Origin: Thunnus maccoyii
Lineage: Eukaryota; Chordata; Actinopteri; Scombriformes; Scombridae
Length of the DNA stretch: 64,000 nt
Assembly: GCF_910596095.1 (NCBI RefSeq)
Contig: NC_056552.1
Span: forward strand, 16,007,111-16,071,110
Reading direction: 5' to 3'
Part shown: positions 62,477 through 64,000 of the stretch, piece after piece
Position numbering within the stretch: position 1 is the first letter of the stretch
How the letters are laid out: the number at the start of each line of letters is the position of its first letter
Translations under genes and position numbers: made by a program
The notes under the pieces: model-generated
Told to the model about the DNA's origin: nothing
The model's database searches: none
Seen by the model: only the letters and a program-made list of their open reading frames with translations

Positions 62477-64000
62477 CTTGGAAGACTTACACAGCTCTGC
62501 TAAATTACAAATCCTCACTGGATGAGTGGTTCTACCCGGTTTTTCCACCAAAAACCAAGACAATCGTTGGGTTTTCAACACTTGAAAGAGCAATTAATCC
62601 ACAGAAGAGGTTTCTGTTTTGGGAGGTCTTGAACGCGACTCAGGGATCAGGTTGTTGCTCCAGTCAGTGACAGAGCAGTGTGCCAGCCTTGTGCTACACA
62701 GAGGACACAGTGGAAACACAACTGGGGGTGTGGTGCATGAGTGACAGAGGCACATGTCCGGGAAGAATGCTCCTGATGCCCTTAACCCAGTGTGTTAGAG
62801 AGGTGGGCGTGTGTGTATGGCATGACATGGGGAGGGGGTTTCACTGCAAGAGGGTGGGGAAAAGCAGGGTCGAAGAACATATGGAAATGAGAGGGAGGGG
62901 GAAGTTCAGTTACTGACATTAAATAATTCAAGTTAAAGGTGAAATTTTATTGTCATAGTGCCAAACTTGTTACACCTTATATATTATTGTTGTAAACAGG
63001 TACATATGTACATGTCATATATAAACATTTATGTCCACACTTGTATGTTTGAACTTGTTTTATAAACATTTATGTAACTGCGACTGCAAAGTGGTCACAT
63101 GTCTGTCCATCCAAGAACAGAGAAGAAATTATCCAATAAAAACTTAAGTCACATGAAAAAGAAAATCTAATTGACAACTCAACAGCAAAGAGGTTATAAA
63201 TGAGACACATAAAGAAAAGCACATGGTATCCACACATTCCCACACTTTGATTTTTGCTGTTTATTCTTAGCCAACTAAAGTTGTTGGAAGTGTAATCAAG
63301 TGCATGACACATTCCTTGTTTCGCTCTCTCTTTTTCCTTTTTTGATTTAATTCAATTTAACATTAAACAGAGTTACAAAAATCACAACCTATAACCTTTG
63401 TTGCCTACCCTCATATACCATCTGGAACAGCTTAAGAAAGAAAAACAAGAGGAAAAAATATATAAATAATAGTAATAATAATGATGGAATAAAACAAAAC
63501 AACCCAAAAAAAAACATAAAATGTGAGAATATATCATATCGCAGAACCACATACTTTTTGCATCTTAATCTACCTGGCCTTCAAGACTGGATATGCCCAC
63601 AATCCTACTGCACATTTGAATGCAGACTCATGTGAACAAAGGCCTCACAGGAAGTAAATATTATAATGCAAAATATTATGAACACCTTGCAGTTTAAGGT
63701 AATGCACCCATTAACATACTGCTTATAAAATGACTGCTGGGTTAAGCTTAACATGTCTCTGACACAGACTCAACAGTGTTTCCTTCACTATATTGGCTTG
63801 CCAGTCCCAAAGCAGAGGAGCACATGTCAGAATGATGTATGGAATGGATGTAAATAGACAGAAATGGAGATGATGGCGGTCTACACATGTGCAGTGTGTT
63901 AAGATGCAGACTTGGGCAGCTGACATTCCTGAGAAATACTTTACATTTGAGGTACAGATACAGGATTTTTAATATGAAGTGGGGAGCAGGAGGTGTTTGC
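62477..64000. other. Upstream of HRC-like gene; no gene recognised
   Basis: Presumed promoter and intergenic DNA. No exon or known repeat family was recognised. Confidence 0.4.

Overview
The window is nuclear DNA from a ray-finned fish, most likely a percomorph teleost. It has short GT-AG exons in AT-rich introns, many dinucleotide and pentanucleotide microsatellites, and remnants of L2-type and L1-type LINEs, a Tc1/mariner transposon and fish MITEs. There is no bacterial-type organisation. All genes below were assembled by hand from exon-by-exon translation, splice sites and intron phases.

Layout. (1) 1-4243 (+): 3' half of a GPI-anchored matrix metalloproteinase of the MMP25/MMP17 type (copy A; its 5' part lies left of the window). 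(2) 6.3-15.4 kb: a region with a 1.5-1.7 kb direct duplication. Between the two arms sit orphan 3' exons of a PAX6-like gene (7.9-9.7 kb) with no homeobox or paired-box exons nearby. (3) 16.5-17.8 kb: a decayed piece of an MMP gene (5' flank plus exons 2 and 3). (4) 18917-27150 (+): a complete ten-exon MMP25-like gene (copy B, 566 codons). Its 3' half and flank are a near-identical tandem duplicate of 1-6213. (5) 30444-32750 (-): a complete eight-exon carbonic anhydrase 4-like gene (313 aa). (6) 35-45 kb: mobile-element graveyard with nested L1 and L2 LINEs, MITEs, and the flanks of a carbonic anhydrase copy whose body is gone. (7) 47554-56865 (-): two more CA4-like catalytic units in tandem. 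The upstream unit has a signal peptide exon but no normal GPI tail. The downstream unit has a GPI tail but no convincing signal exon. The connecting exon has a donor in the right phase, so the simplest model is one 580-codon protein with two carbonic anhydrase domains. (8) 60140-62476 (-): a secretory acidic protein with a cysteine-rich tail, resembling the sarcoplasmic reticulum protein HRC. (9) 62.5-64 kb: nothing recognised.

Most interesting points. MMP copy B keeps all three zinc-ligand histidines but has Thr in place of the catalytic Glu, so it is predicted to be a pseudoprotease. Its neighbour copy A keeps the Glu but has lost conserved tryptophans in the hemopexin domain. The tandem CA units may form a bidomain membrane carbonic anhydrase. 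The MMP and CA genes all encode likely GPI-anchored extracellular enzymes; a shared role is only inference.
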